Assembly (NCBI RefSeq): GCF_005930475.1
Contig: NZ_SJEW01000010.1
Span: 1 to 64,000, forward strand
DNA: 64,000 nt
Origin: Modestobacter altitudinis
Lineage (GTDB): Bacteria > Actinomycetota > Actinomycetes > Mycobacteriales > Geodermatophilaceae
Direction of reading: 5' to 3'
Shown here: positions 46,031 through 55,720 of the stretch, piece after piece
How the letters are laid out: the number at the start of each line of letters is the position of its first letter
Numbering within the stretch: the stretch's first letter is position 1
The notes under the pieces: model-generated
What the model was told of the DNA's origin: nothing
Seen by the model: the letters and a program-made list of their open reading frames with translations, nothing else
Databases searched by the model: none
Translations under genes and position numbers: made by a program

Positions 46031-49000
46031 TCAACCGCTTCCGCTCGGCCACTGTCGTCGGAAAAGAATCTCCGCCGTTCTGGGCGGTAGATCCTCCTCG
46101 ACGTCGGCGTCGTGGTTGGCCAAGATCCGGCTGACGTAGGCGTCGGCCTCAGCCTTGTTGCCCTGCGCATCACTGGCTGCGACTAGATCAAGGAGCGGGA
46201 CGTCCTCGAAGCTGCCGGCCCGTAGTGCCACCTGGGCGGCGGCCGCGGCCAGCTCTGGCTGACCGGCGCCCAGATAGTGCGTGGCGACGGTGTGCGCGAC
46301 GTCGACGATCATGGCGGCGTACTCGTGGTCGAGCCGGGATCCTCCGTCCACCAACCACGTGTAGCCGCCGGCCGCTCCGCGACGAGGCGGAGGCACGTCG
46401 AACGGACGGCCGCTGACCAGTTCGAGTGCCGCGCTCAGGTCAGCGACACCGTCGACTCCCCGAGCGTGGCCGCGGACGCGGAGCCGACGGAACAACTCTG
46501 CGTCGATGAGGATCCCGTTGATCCTGTAGCGCCCGGCCGCCGCGGCACTCAGCCCGGAGGGCAGGTAGTCAGCGCCTGTCACCGGATCGGTGCCCAGCCA
46601 CGCCCTCACGACAGAGATGGCTTGGCGCACCTTCGTCTTCCCGACCACGTCTGGTTCGTCCGGCCAGATCGCGGTGGAGTAGCGCTCGCTGGTCACTCCG
46701 CCTGGTCGAGTCGCCAGGTAGGCAACGATCTCGGTGTGGAATTGCCGCCGCGGATTGCGCGCCGGCAGTGAGCCCTGCGCTCGAACCTCGACCGGACCGA
46801 GCAAGGTCAGCTTGGGCCTCGGCGAGGATGGGTCCGCCCAGTCCGCGAGGTCACGGTCGAGGTCGGCATCGGCGTCTTCGACCTGGCGTCGGACAGCCTC
46901 GTTCGTGCCGGGCGCAACTGCCTTTAGGTCGAGCTCGGTGGTCGCGGCGTGGTCGAGATATGACTGGTCGGGTAGAGGCAGAACTGAATCAAGGGACCTT
47001 GTGCGGTCGTCGCCCAGCCGATGCATCGGCTCGTCGTCCAACGCGTCGTGGTAGGCCAGTGGACCGGTCGACTGGCCGAGTCGATCGGTTCGCAGGCCTC
47101 CGCAGGCATCGGAGGAGCCATCCCAGCTCGCTGTCCCATGGGCAAGCGGGATCGGGACATCGACGGTGACGGCGGCCAGCGCCAGTACTTGAGCCAACTC
47201 TGCCGCTTCCTCAACCGGGAGTTGGTGTGGACGAAGTTCGAGCTTGAGCGCTGGGACGTGGAGCAACCCCCTGTCGTCGATCGACAGCTGCCATAGGACG
47301 TCGTTGCCGAGGTCGGCGCCTGAGTCGAGCCCGCTGACGATGACCACCGCCAGTGCGCGTCGAAACGACTCCTTCTTGAGCGCGGTGAGCAGCTGCTTGA
47401 GCTCGTCGCCGTCCGCGGCAACATCCGGCGTGACGAGCAGGACGTGCGGTGACCAGGAGTCCGCATCGACATCATGCAGACGTCCCTCAAGCACATCGGT
47501 GTCGGCGAACCGCAGTGCCTGCGTCACTGATTCGAGCCTTCCGCTCGCTGCCGCGACGGCCGCGCCGACGTCTTCCGTGTAGGTCAACCGATCTGGATTC
47601 AGCTCGGCCAGCTCCCCGCCGAACCCGACCATCGTCACGTGCAGCATCTCGGACCAGGTGTTGTGCGCGAGCTCAGCAGCCAGGAAACGGACCAGGTCGA
47701 GGCCACGCTCGGCGTCGCCGGCGACGGACATCGCCCCGATCCGTTCGAGGTCGAGAAGCCAGTGTTCCCCCTCCGCTGTGGAGCCGACCGAGGCGAGCGC
47801 TGGGTACGGGGCGAAGAAGCGGGATCGATCGAGCTCGTCGTACGGCAGCGGGTCACCTCGCCGCACTGACCACCGGGTGCCTGCCTCATCGACCGTCCAC
47901 GGTGCCGGGACTGGCGACACCGAGCTGGTCAGAACGAGGGTCAGGACGTCGTCGGTCATGCAGACCGCGACCACATCGGGCAGCCGAGCGCCCTCCGCGT
48001 TGGCCAGGGCGTGCACCAGGCTGCGCAGGGCCTGGTCCAGCCACGTGACGTCGGCGCTGCCGGCCGACTGCAGTGCCCGCTCTACCCGCACCAGCTCAGG
48101 CGGGGTGCTGGCGATCAAGCGACCAGGGCGCCGGTGTCGGAACTGTCGTCGTCGGTAGCGCGTCAAAGCTGCCAAGGACACCCCTGCCAGCAGGGTGCCA
48201 CCGCCGACGTAGAGACCCAGCGCGGAGTCCGATGCTTGCTCTGTCGAGCTTCGCGCGTCAGTGGATGACGGCCCGGTGCTGACTTCCCCGGCTGACGTGG
48301 ATGCCGGGGCGGGAGCCGGCGAGGTCGTTGCAGGCTCGACGTCTGGTGGCGGGAGTGCCGGGCCTGCCGGAGGGCCGTCTGGTTGATGGTCAGGCAAAGG
48401 GTCAGTTGCCTGTATAGGAGGCAGCGCAGGTCCCTCCGTCGCCGGGATGCTCAGCTCCCAGCCCGGCCGGATGAGCGCGGGGTCGGTGAAGACCGCCCCG
48501 TCCGGCTCGCCTCGTCCCCTGTTCGCCTGCCAGACCTCCCGCCAGTTCTCTCCGTCGCCGCTGACGTCCTCGGCGATGCTCCACAGGGTGTCCCCCGGTT
48601 GGACGGTGACCATCTCCACCGCAGCCGGTTCAGGAGAACCGGTTGCTCGGGAAGTAGGCAACCCGGTTGCATCGGGCGGTAGAACCAAAGCGGTGCCAAC
48701 GACGATCTCGTTGTCCGGGCCCACGGCAGTCGGATTGAGCTTCAGGATCTCCGGATAACGGAGCGGGTCACCGAGGTAGCGCTGGGCAAGCGCCCACAGG
48801 GTGTCTCGCCGACCAACTTCGTAGACGATCGGCGCTGGAAGTGGCTCGTCCGGAGTGGAGGACGCGGACGCTGTCTGGAGGCCCGCTGCCGTCACCTCCG
48901 TTCCTGACTGCGTCAGCGGGAGCCCGGACGAGACCGCCACTGGCAGCGGCGGCCGCGTGGACGCGGGCCCGGAGTTTCCCGAAACCACTGGGGCGACCGT

Positions 49001-49336
49001 CAACCCGACCGCCACTGCTGCCAGCAATGCAGCCGCCGGCTGCTGGAAGAGCCTCAGGCCCGGAAGAGCGAGCGCGGGTCGTGCCCGTGCGAGCGAGTAG
49101 ACCTCCGCCGCAGTCGAAGCGGTGAAGAGCAACCAGCACACCCAAGCTCCCGCCGCTAGGACGACCTGGATCAACTGCCCGTCGTCTCGGCTCCTCAGAA
49201 GAACGACGACGTCGTCGAACGCCGGCAAGCCGTGCGGCACCAGGTGCAGCAGACCCAGCAGCACCGGCACGCCGACGATGACCGCGGCGAGCACCATGAA
49301 CGCCGCCACGGCTTTGAGCAGCCGCGCTGCCTGCAT
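46031..49336 (-). CDS. membrane LysM + BTAD regulator at the end of the Tad operon
   Basis: 1101 residues from ATG 49336 (GTG 49339 also possible). Three membrane helices near the N-terminus and a further one at about 365-385. Two LysM-type segments (about 170-220 and 240-300: VYEVGRRDTLWALAQRYLGD, VTVQPGDTLWSIAEDVSGD) face the wall. The large cytoplasmic part ends in a BTAD-like transcriptional domain (about 840-1090). Such LysM-BTAD proteins often accompany Tad loci in actinobacteria. It may couple wall state to pilus expression. The stop of the preceding TadE-like gene overlaps its start. Confidence 0.75.
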   Translation of the reverse strand: MQAARLLKAVAAFMVLAAVIVGVPVLLGLLHLVPHGLPAFDDVVVLLRSRDDGQLIQVVLAAGAWVCWLLFTASTAAEVYSLARARPALALPGLRLFQQPAAALLAAVAVGLTVAPVVSGNSGPASTRPPLPVAVSSGLPLTQSGTEVTAAGLQTASASSTPDEPLPAPIVYEVGRRDTLWALAQRYLGDPLRYPEILKLNPTAVGPDNEIVVGTALVLPPDATGLPTSRATGSPEPAAVEMVTVQPGDTLWSIAEDVSGDGENWREVWQANRGRGEPDGAVFTDPALIRPGWELSIPATEGPALPPIQATDPLPDHQPDGPPAGPALPPPDVEPATTSPAPAPASTSAGEVSTGPSSTDARSSTEQASDSALGLYVGGGTLLAGVSLAALTRYRRRQFRHRRPGRLIASTPPELVRVERALQSAGSADVTWLDQALRSLVHALANAEGARLPDVVAVCMTDDVLTLVLTSSVSPVPAPWTVDEAGTRWSVRRGDPLPYDELDRSRFFAPYPALASVGSTAEGEHWLLDLERIGAMSVAGDAERGLDLVRFLAAELAHNTWSEMLHVTMVGFGGELAELNPDRLTYTEDVGAAVAAASGRLESVTQALRFADTDVLEGRLHDVDADSWSPHVLLVTPDVAADGDELKQLLTALKKESFRRALAVVIVSGLDSGADLGNDVLWQLSIDDRGLLHVPALKLELRPHQLPVEEAAELAQVLALAAVTVDVPIPLAHGTASWDGSSDACGGLRTDRLGQSTGPLAYHDALDDEPMHRLGDDRTRSLDSVLPLPDQSYLDHAATTELDLKAVAPGTNEAVRRQVEDADADLDRDLADWADPSSPRPKLTLLGPVEVRAQGSLPARNPRRQFHTEIVAYLATRPGGVTSERYSTAIWPDEPDVVGKTKVRQAISVVRAWLGTDPVTGADYLPSGLSAAAAGRYRINGILIDAELFRRLRVRGHARGVDGVADLSAALELVSGRPFDVPPPRRGAAGGYTWLVDGGSRLDHEYAAMIVDVAHTVATHYLGAGQPELAAAAAQVALRAGSFEDVPLLDLVAASDAQGNKAEADAYVSRILANHDADVEEDLPPRTAEILFRRQWPSGSG

Positions 49337-49761
49337 CACGAGACCCCTTCCCCATGAGTGACCCCGACCTGCAGCTGGGCGGTGTGCGTTCTCGTCTGTC
49401 GGACCACGAACCCCAACAGCGGGGTAGAGGCGCTGACGGTGACGCTCACCTGGACGACGCCTGGCCCGAGGACGCTGACCTGCCCCGTCGCCCCGGCCTC
49501 GACCAGGTAGGACCCGGCCGCGGCGGTCGCCAGACGCACGTCCTCGACTCCACCGGCGGGCACTGGACCAACCGCGATGCTGGCCGCGCGGGCCGCTTCG
49601 GCCGAGTAGGTGTCGGCGCGGTTGCCCGCTTGGATGGCGGTACCTGCGTCCACCAGCGCCGTGACCAGCAGACCGGCGATGAGCACGATGAAGCAGAACA
49701 GCACGGCCACGGATCCGCGCTCGTCATGGCGGACAGCGTGAGTACTCGCGATGCCCTTCAC
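49336..49761 (-). CDS. TadE/TadF-like pilus-locus protein (Rv3654c type)
   Basis: 141 residues, GTG start with GTGA overlap. N-terminal RGSVAVLFCFIVLIAGLLVT helix, then a small secreted domain. Unlike its two neighbours it lacks the Glu at +5 of the prepilin cleavage site, so it may be inserted rather than processed. Similar to the Rv3654c proteins of mycobacterial Flp-like loci. Confidence 0.7.
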   Translation of the reverse strand: MKGIASTHAVRHDERGSVAVLFCFIVLIAGLLVTALVDAGTAIQAGNRADTYSAEAARAASIAVGPVPAGGVEDVRLATAAAGSYLVEAGATGQVSVLGPGVVQVSVTVSASTPLLGFVVRQTRTHTAQLQVGVTHGEGVS

Positions 49762-50219
49762 GACACGTCCCGTGCCGGGTCGAGCGGACTCGTGGCGCTG
49801 TCGCGGAGCGTCCGCGAGCCCGGCAGCCCAGGCACGCCGACATCCGACAGGTCGACGGTGCACGTCACGTTCACGGTGACCGCCGCAGCGGTGCCCGGCG
49901 CACTGAGGAACCCCGAGACGTCCACGGCGACCTGGATGTCGGCGCAGTGCATGTGCCGACTCGCCAGCGCATCGGTCGCGGACGCGGTCGCCACCTGCTG
50001 CGCGGCAGCACTGGACCGGGCGAGCGACGCATCCCGAGCCGCGATCCCTGCGACGCCGCTGATGCTGCTGCCCACCAGCGCGATGCGGGCGCCGATCACC
50101 AGCATCGCGATGACGAGGACCGCGACCGGAAGCAGGATCGCCAGTTCCACGGAGTCGGAGCCGCGGTCGTCCCGCCACCACCGCATGAGCGCCGATCGCC
50201 GCGGCAGCCCGCGTCTCAT
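49758..50219 (-). CDS. TadE-family pseudopilin
   Basis: 153 residues. Basic leader, then RG-SDSVELAILLP: processing after Gly with Glu at +5, the prepilin peptidase pattern, and a hydrophobic helix. The C-terminal domain has two cysteines. A minor pilin of the Tad system. ATGA overlap with the upstream gene. Confidence 0.78.
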   Translation of the reverse strand: MRRGLPRRSALMRWWRDDRGSDSVELAILLPVAVLVIAMLVIGARIALVGSSISGVAGIAARDASLARSSAAAQQVATASATDALASRHMHCADIQVAVDVSGFLSAPGTAAAVTVNVTCTVDLSDVGVPGLPGSRTLRDSATSPLDPARDVS

Positions 50220-50686
50220 GGCGAGTCCGCCGTGGTGAAGCGTTCCTGCCCGCGCACGACGGTGACGTCCACGGACGGATCGAATCCGGGAAGCGGGATC
50301 ACGTTGGGCACGTCCGCCGTCACCCGCACCGAGACGCTGGTAGCCGTCCTCGCCTCGTCGACCGAGTAGCTGGTGATGGCCCCGGTGCCCAGCTGAGCCA
50401 AGTAGTCCTCTGCCGCTTGCTGCCCCACTCCGTCGGCCGCCGCCAGCACGCTGGCAGCGCGTGCGCCCGCCTGGGCCGCGGCGTCGGCCGCTTCCCGGGC
50501 GAAGTACCACAACGCCAACTGCGGCCCGGCGAAGAGCAGCATCACAATCACGGGGAACAGGACCGCCCACTCCACGCTCGACGAGCCACGCTCGCCTTGA
50601 CCGCCGCCGGACAGGGCGGTTCCTGGCCGCATCACTCGGGTGACGCCCGGAGCAACCGACCGGTGGGACATGTGGAAGACCTGCAC
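50216..50686 (-). CDS. TadE-family pseudopilin
   Basis: 156 residues from the first ATG; the true start may be at the ATG that begins MSHRSV. RG-SSSVEWAVLFP shows the Gly/Glu+5 prepilin signature. The secreted domain is beta-rich. It pairs with the next TadE-like gene. Confidence 0.75.
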   Translation of the reverse strand: MQVFHMSHRSVAPGVTRVMRPGTALSGGGQGERGSSSVEWAVLFPVIVMLLFAGPQLALWYFAREAADAAAQAGARAASVLAAADGVGQQAAEDYLAQLGTGAITSYSVDEARTATSVSVRVTADVPNVIPLPGFDPSVDVTVVRGQERFTTADSP

Positions 50687-50701
50687 CCGGGCGCCGACGC
50701 T

Positions 50702-50938
50702 CTACTTGAACAGTGCCGTCTTGCTGGCCACGAAGGCCACCGCCGCCGCGGAGACCGCGCCGCCGAGCGCGATGGCCAGGATGACCATGAAGGCCTTTTC
50801 GGAAGAGTCCGAACCTCGATCGTCGGTGACGTGCTCGGCCCGCAGCCAGCCCAGCAGGAAGATCGCCGTCGCGAACAGCGCAGCGGACATCGTCGCGACG
50901 ACTCGTGCGCCGCGGTCGAACAGGGACGACGTGGACAT
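50702..50938 (-). CDS. Flp-type major pilin candidate
   Basis: 78 residues. Leader, then DRG-SDSSEKAFMVILAI with Glu at +5 after a Gly cleavage point. It has a hydrophobic helix and a very short mature end, as in Flp/Fap pilins. ATG 50938 has GAGAGG five bases upstream. A frame upstream to 50968 exists but the leader looks complete from 50938. Confidence 0.72.
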   Translation of the reverse strand: MSTSSLFDRGARVVATMSAALFATAIFLLGWLRAEHVTDDRGSDSSEKAFMVILAIALGGAVSAAAVAFVASKTALFK

Positions 50939-50964
50939 GAAGGACCTCTCGATCAACGGTGGGT

Positions 50965-51876
50965 TCATGAGGTGACAGCGAACATGCGGAGCAGGAAGGG
51001 AACGAGCACGAACAGGGTCAGTCCGGTGACCAGGAGGGCCAGCGGGCGAGACATGCGCTCGCTCACCTCGTTGGCCTGCCGACGGGCGTCGGACAACTCG
51101 GCATGCCGCAATGTGCGGGCGCTGGCCAGCAGGGTGTTGTAGACGGACGCTCCGTCGGCAGCGACCGCCGCGATGTCGGCCAGGTTGCGCAGCTCGGCGA
51201 CGTCCAGTTCGTCACCGAGGGCCCGGAGGTCGGCCCACGGCTTTCGGCCGGACAGCGCGGCGCGCCGGATGGCACGGTGGATGCGGATGAACGGTGCGCT
51301 ACCCGAGACTTCCGCCGCCTCCTCGAGCGCCTGCTCCACCGATCCTCGAGCACGCCGCTCGCCGGCGACCAAGGTCAGGAAGGACTCGAGATTGCTGCGG
51401 AACTCGACCCGCGCGCCCCTGGCCGTCTCTCGCGCCTCGGCCGAGGGGAGCAGCCATCCGACGGCTGCGAGCGCCACGCCCACAACGGTCGGTATGACGA
51501 ACGGGAACGGGACGCCGACCACCGCCAGGACCAGCCCGATGGATGCGGGGGCGAAGAGCCCGCACAGGGCCAGAGTCAACTTGCGCGCGGCCAGGTCTGA
51601 CGGAGTTCGACCGATGATGGCCAGGTCTGCAGCTGGGACGCCGACGTGTTTTTCGAAGAAGCGCGCCACCGTGGTCGGCAGTCGGTCCCACCCCTGAGCT
51701 GGTCCACGCACTGTGGTGTCGGTTGTCACGATCGCTGGCCGCTCTCTCGGAACTCCCGAGAGCTGCTCGAGCGCGGCAGCCAGCGCTGGGGGCGCGGGTC
51801 GGACAGCCCGGACGCCGAGGACCAGCCCGAGCGCCATGAGCATCCCGCCGAGGGTGGCCAGCTGCAGCCCGGTCAC
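50965..51876 (-). CDS. tadC: Tad pilus inner-membrane protein TadC
   Basis: 303 residues from GTG 51876, overlapping the tadB stop (GTGA). T2SSF-type domain with membrane helices at about 10, 110, 130 and the C-terminus. EFRSNLESFLTLVAGERRARG and RPLALLVTGLTLFVLVPFL are typical. It partners TadB as platform for the ATPase. Confidence 0.85.
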   Translation of the reverse strand: MTGLQLATLGGMLMALGLVLGVRAVRPAPPALAAALEQLSGVPRERPAIVTTDTTVRGPAQGWDRLPTTVARFFEKHVGVPAADLAIIGRTPSDLAARKLTLALCGLFAPASIGLVLAVVGVPFPFVIPTVVGVALAAVGWLLPSAEARETARGARVEFRSNLESFLTLVAGERRARGSVEQALEEAAEVSGSAPFIRIHRAIRRAALSGRKPWADLRALGDELDVAELRNLADIAAVAADGASVYNTLLASARTLRHAELSDARRQANEVSERMSRPLALLVTGLTLFVLVPFLLRMFAVTS

Positions 51877-52739
51877 CGTGCACCACTTGCCTGCGCCGGG
51901 TCCACGAGCACGCGCGGTGACGTCGGGGGGTCGGACAGGCGGCGCATCCACCGCAGGGCCGTCCCGAAGAGCGCGAAGTCAGCCAGCAGTGCCACCTGCC
52001 CGACGGCCGTCGAGTAGCCCGACAGGAAGGTCTGGGCGAAGAGCACCATCCCGACGACCAGGATCAGGGTGGTGACCACGATGGTCCGCATGTTCGACCG
52101 CGGTTTGGCTCGTTCCGCCTCGACCTCACGGAGCATGCGGGAGCGTTCGTCCAGGTCCGCGGCCAACGCGGTGAGCACCTCGGCCAGTCCTGGACCGCCA
52201 TTGCGCTCGCGGAGGATGAGCACCATGGCGATCTTGTCGGCGGCCGGGTCGTCGACGTCCCGTGCGAACTGACGCAACGCCGGCTCCACCCCCTGGGGCA
52301 CCATGCGGGTCACGAGGTCGGTGACGGCTGGGCGGATCGCCGTGGGCGCCGAGTTGAGCGAGCGGCGCAGCGCTTCACGCGTCGAGCCAGCAGCCCCAGA
52401 GCTGATCAGATCGGCGAGCCGTCGGGTCCAGTCCGACAGTGCGTCGGAGGTGGCGATCGCTTGTCTGGACGCCTTGGTCCCACCGAACACCTTCGGCAAG
52501 AAGATCGTGGCGCCGACGGCAGCCAGCGCCGCGACAGGCCAGCCGCTGACCAGCAGGACCAGCACGCCAGCAGCGCACGCACCGAGGTGCAGCTTGGTGA
52601 GCCGCCAGCCACCTGATCGCCGCGTCGCAGACCGCGTCGACGGCAGGACGTTGCCACCGCGGACGGCGACAGCAATCCCAACCAGTCCCGCCGTGGTGAC
52701 GACCCCGGAGAGAGTCAGCAGGAGCGTCCCGGCCGTCAC
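51873..52739 (-). CDS. tadB: Tad pilus inner-membrane protein TadB
   Basis: 288 residues, GTG start overlapping tadA (GTGA). T2SSF domain with two N-terminal and two C-terminal helices. Cytoplasmic part has SDWTRRLADLISSGAAGS and LREVEAERAKPRSNMRTI. Family length is normal. Confidence 0.85.
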   Translation of the reverse strand: MTAGTLLLTLSGVVTTAGLVGIAVAVRGGNVLPSTRSATRRSGGWRLTKLHLGACAAGVLVLLVSGWPVAALAAVGATIFLPKVFGGTKASRQAIATSDALSDWTRRLADLISSGAAGSTREALRRSLNSAPTAIRPAVTDLVTRMVPQGVEPALRQFARDVDDPAADKIAMVLILRERNGGPGLAEVLTALAADLDERSRMLREVEAERAKPRSNMRTIVVTTLILVVGMVLFAQTFLSGYSTAVGQVALLADFALFGTALRWMRRLSDPPTSPRVLVDPAQASGAR

Positions 52740-54217
52740 GAGGCAAGCCCGTGGTCACGAGGTGCAGTCGGCCAGTCGGAAGCGTCGGGATGCAGCCAAT
52801 TGACGTCGAACCCGGCCGCGGTCAACCGCTCGGCCAGTGCGTCGCTGAGCATCCCGGCGCCCCGAGCCCTCGCGCGCCCGTCCCCGGGCCGAGGGGCGAA
52901 GACGGGCACGAGGTCCGGTCGACCGGAGTCGCCGACGGCACCGAGCTCGTAGATGCCGGAGACGAAGCGGGAGTACGCGCGGTCGCGGTGCACGTGCACG
53001 ACCAGGCCGAGGGCAGCCAGCGACCTCAGGACCAGCTCGGTCGACGGTGTCGGATGTGCCTTCAGCGCGTTGATGAGGACCTTGTCGAACACGCCGTCCG
53101 CCGACGGCGAGTGGATGGTGCACATGACCGAGGCGATGCCGCTCGTCGCGGCCTCCAGCAGCGAGGTGACGTAGGCACCGCGGACCTCACCGACCAGCAC
53201 CCACGTCGGTGAGGCTCGCAGCGCCAGGTGCAACGCATCGCCCATGTCGAACCCGCCGCGACCTTCGGCGTTGGGCAGGCGCGATTCGAACGGCCGGCAC
53301 ACGGCGTGCCGTCGGACCAGTTCTCGGCGGTCGGCGTCCCACCGTGGCAGGTGCAGGCCGAGCTCGCGCTCGTCCTCCACCGTGACGACGACGTTGTTCC
53401 AGGGGATCGCATTGCCGAGCGCCCGCAGCAGTGTCGTCTTCCCGACACCAGGCGCCCCGGTCACGAGGGGCGACACGCCCGCTTCGATCGCCGCCTGCAG
53501 GAAGGCCCGCACCGGGGAGTCGACCATGCCCAGTCGCTGGAGGTCGTCGAGGCTCGGGTCGCTGAAACGGTGCACACGGATGACGCCCGCCGGTCGGGGC
53601 AGGACGTCCATGGCCGCTTGCAGGCGCGCGCCCAGTTCGGTGACGCCTTGCAGCCGGACGTTGAGGATCGGGCTTGCGGAGGAGAACTCCCGGCTGGTCT
53701 GCCCGCCGTCCGAGCGCGAGGCGATGGACCGCAGCAGCTGTGCCAGTTCCTCATCGCTGGACGCGATGGGTGGCCCAGCTACGAGTTGTCCATCGACCCT
53801 GCGCAGCATGGTCGGGTCGCACCCCTCGAAGTGGATGTCCTCCACGTCGCTGCGAGCCAGCAGGGGCGCGAGCCGGCCCAGTCCGTCGAGTTCTGCCAGG
53901 ACTGCGGCGAAGATCCCGTCCTCCGTGCTCACAGCCGGCGCCGTCCGCCCGCGGTGTGCCTCGTGCAGCAGCCACTGGTCGTACTCGTCGCGGATCAGGC
54001 TCTTCGTCAGCTCCCTGCGGGGACCAGCTGCGTAGTTCCTGTCTTCGGCGGTCAGCCGGGTCGACACCCGGTCGCGCAGCTCGGCGACCACGCGGTACTC
54101 GACCTCGGTGAGCACCTCGCGGTCACTCTGTGCCGAGGCGACCGCCTTCTGTCCGCGAGCTCGCGAGACGGGCGGTGGTGCGGACGGCATCGCGGTCCAC
54201 GTCTCTTCGATCGTCAC
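52736..54217 (-). CDS. tadA: Tad pilus assembly ATPase TadA (CpaF)
   Basis: 493 residues, VirB11/secretion ATPase. Walker A GAPGVGKTT with K260, the Asp box VTVEDERELGLHLPRW, and WVLVGEVRGAY Walker B region. It drives pilus assembly and retraction. GTG start at 54217 overlaps the TadZ-like stop. The conjugation operon lacks its own VirB11, but the two systems are 11 kb apart and there is no sign of sharing. Confidence 0.93.
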   Translation of the reverse strand: MTIEETWTAMPSAPPPVSRARGQKAVASAQSDREVLTEVEYRVVAELRDRVSTRLTAEDRNYAAGPRRELTKSLIRDEYDQWLLHEAHRGRTAPAVSTEDGIFAAVLAELDGLGRLAPLLARSDVEDIHFEGCDPTMLRRVDGQLVAGPPIASSDEELAQLLRSIASRSDGGQTSREFSSASPILNVRLQGVTELGARLQAAMDVLPRPAGVIRVHRFSDPSLDDLQRLGMVDSPVRAFLQAAIEAGVSPLVTGAPGVGKTTLLRALGNAIPWNNVVVTVEDERELGLHLPRWDADRRELVRRHAVCRPFESRLPNAEGRGGFDMGDALHLALRASPTWVLVGEVRGAYVTSLLEAATSGIASVMCTIHSPSADGVFDKVLINALKAHPTPSTELVLRSLAALGLVVHVHRDRAYSRFVSGIYELGAVGDSGRPDLVPVFAPRPGDGRARARGAGMLSDALAERLTAAGFDVNWLHPDASDWPTAPRDHGLAS

Positions 54218-54996
54218 CCGGCGACCGCCGCGCGCTCGCCCGCGGACCCTGCTGTGACGGCCAGTTGTGCGGCGAGGCTCGCCGTCGCTCGCAACAGTGA
54301 GGACCGCCTCAGAGTCCGCGCGCTCACGGATCCTCCGTCGGAAAGGAAGGACGCGGTGGTCGGGTCGTCGGGTAGCACGCCGACGAGAGGCAGTTGCAAG
54401 GCGCCGGCCACTTCGCTCGCTGAGTACGGCCCGCGTCCCACCACCAGGGCCGACACGGTGGACAGGTCCCCGAGCTGCTGACGCAGCCGTTGGGCAGCGT
54501 CTTGCGTCGCGTGCACCGACCGGACGCTCGGGCGCACGACCAGCAGGACTCGGTCGGCCGCTCGCAGCACAGGCCAGCCGCCGCGGTCGCTTCCCAACCG
54601 GCCTGTGTCAACCAGCACGTCGCGCTCGGTCGTCGCCGCAGTCGCGGCCAGCGACCGGGCAAGTCGTTCCCACGCCTCAGTCGCGAATGAAGCGCCCTGC
54701 ACGCCGTTGGCGAAACCAGGGATCAGCGACAGGTCAGCCTGCTCGGGAACTCTCACTGCGTGGTCGCTGAGCAGCGTGGAAGCCGCATCCACCGACAGGT
54801 CCCGGCGGGCGGCGGTCGACCAGGACAGCAGTCCGCGGTCGACGGTGACCCGGCCCGCGAGCAGCCCGGGTGCCATGTCCCCGCCGGCTGGGTCGCAGTC
54901 CGCGACCAGGAGAGGTCGGGTCCACGCGAGAGCCAGGGCCCAGGTCGATGTCGTCACGCCAGGCGCGGCCTTGCCGGACGTCAGCACGGTGAACAC
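54214..54996 (-). CDS. TadZ-like MinD/ParA-type protein
   Basis: 260 residues. Deviant P-loop SGKAAPGVTTST and ADCDPAGGDMAPGLLA typical of actinobacterial TadZ/CpaE-like proteins that localise the pilus machine. The Walker lysine of KGGxGKT is only half conserved. GTG start at 54996, four bases after the upstream stop. Confidence 0.75.
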   Translation of the reverse strand: MFTVLTSGKAAPGVTTSTWALALAWTRPLLVADCDPAGGDMAPGLLAGRVTVDRGLLSWSTAARRDLSVDAASTLLSDHAVRVPEQADLSLIPGFANGVQGASFATEAWERLARSLAATAATTERDVLVDTGRLGSDRGGWPVLRAADRVLLVVRPSVRSVHATQDAAQRLRQQLGDLSTVSALVVGRGPYSASEVAGALQLPLVGVLPDDPTTASFLSDGGSVSARTLRRSSLLRATASLAAQLAVTAGSAGERAAVAG

Positions 54997-55000
54997 GGCG

Positions 55001-55720
55001 TCACCCAGCCGACGGCAACAGGACGACCGCCAGCGCTCCGGTCGAGGCCAGTCGGGCGACCGTCGGACCGTCATCTGCGGGGAGTCGGACGTCAACCACG
55101 GTCACCTGGGTGGTCGGGTTCGACTGCCCCACTTCGGCAACGGTGGCTTCGATCGACCGCGCCGGGCCCGCCTCCGGTCCGCCGTCGGTCGTTGCGGCCG
55201 TCGGGCCCGGTGTCGGCACGATCAGGATCGGCTGTCCGGGAGTGAGACCGCGGGCTGGGAACTGACCGTCCCGCAGCGGAAGAGCGACTAACAGCTCCCC
55301 CGCTGCGAGCCCGTTCCCCGTGCTGACCTGCGCCTGGGTCAGCAGCTCACCCCGGGACAACGGGACCTGCGCGACCAGCCCGACGACCTCGGACAGCTCT
55401 TCGGCTGGGATGGGCAGCAGGCTGGGATCGGCAGAGACACTGGCGGTGGTCAGGTCATCCGCTGTGATCGTCGAGCCCACTTGCACGTCGCGGGCCACAG
55501 CCAGAACCTCGTTGTGAGCGGTCAACATCTGACCGGCGGCAAGAGCCAAGAGGCCACCCAGCAAGACGACCAGCACGCTGAGGACCAGTGAGCGCCGACT
55601 GACGCGTCGTCTAGCCGCGGCAGTTCTCACGGGCGGAGCTGGTGATGGTCCAGCCCCACCGACAGCCGGCGCCGCGCTGCGTCCTGCTCCGTTGACCGCC
55701 TCGTCGACCCAGGCCGTCAC
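55001..55720 (-). CDS. CpaB/RcpC-like SAF-domain protein
   Basis: 239 residues. N-terminal Pro-rich tail, a membrane helix (about 47-65), then a SAF domain with VARDVQVGSTITADDL (about 75-90) and LPLRDGQFPARGLTPGQ. The homologues sit in the envelope and help the pilus cross the cell wall. GTG start overlaps the next gene (GTGA). Confidence 0.78.
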   Translation of the reverse strand: MTAWVDEAVNGAGRSAAPAVGGAGPSPAPPVRTAAARRRVSRRSLVLSVLVVLLGGLLALAAGQMLTAHNEVLAVARDVQVGSTITADDLTTASVSADPSLLPIPAEELSEVVGLVAQVPLSRGELLTQAQVSTGNGLAAGELLVALPLRDGQFPARGLTPGQPILIVPTPGPTAATTDGGPEAGPARSIEATVAEVGQSNPTTQVTVVDVRLPADDGPTVARLASTGALAVVLLPSAG

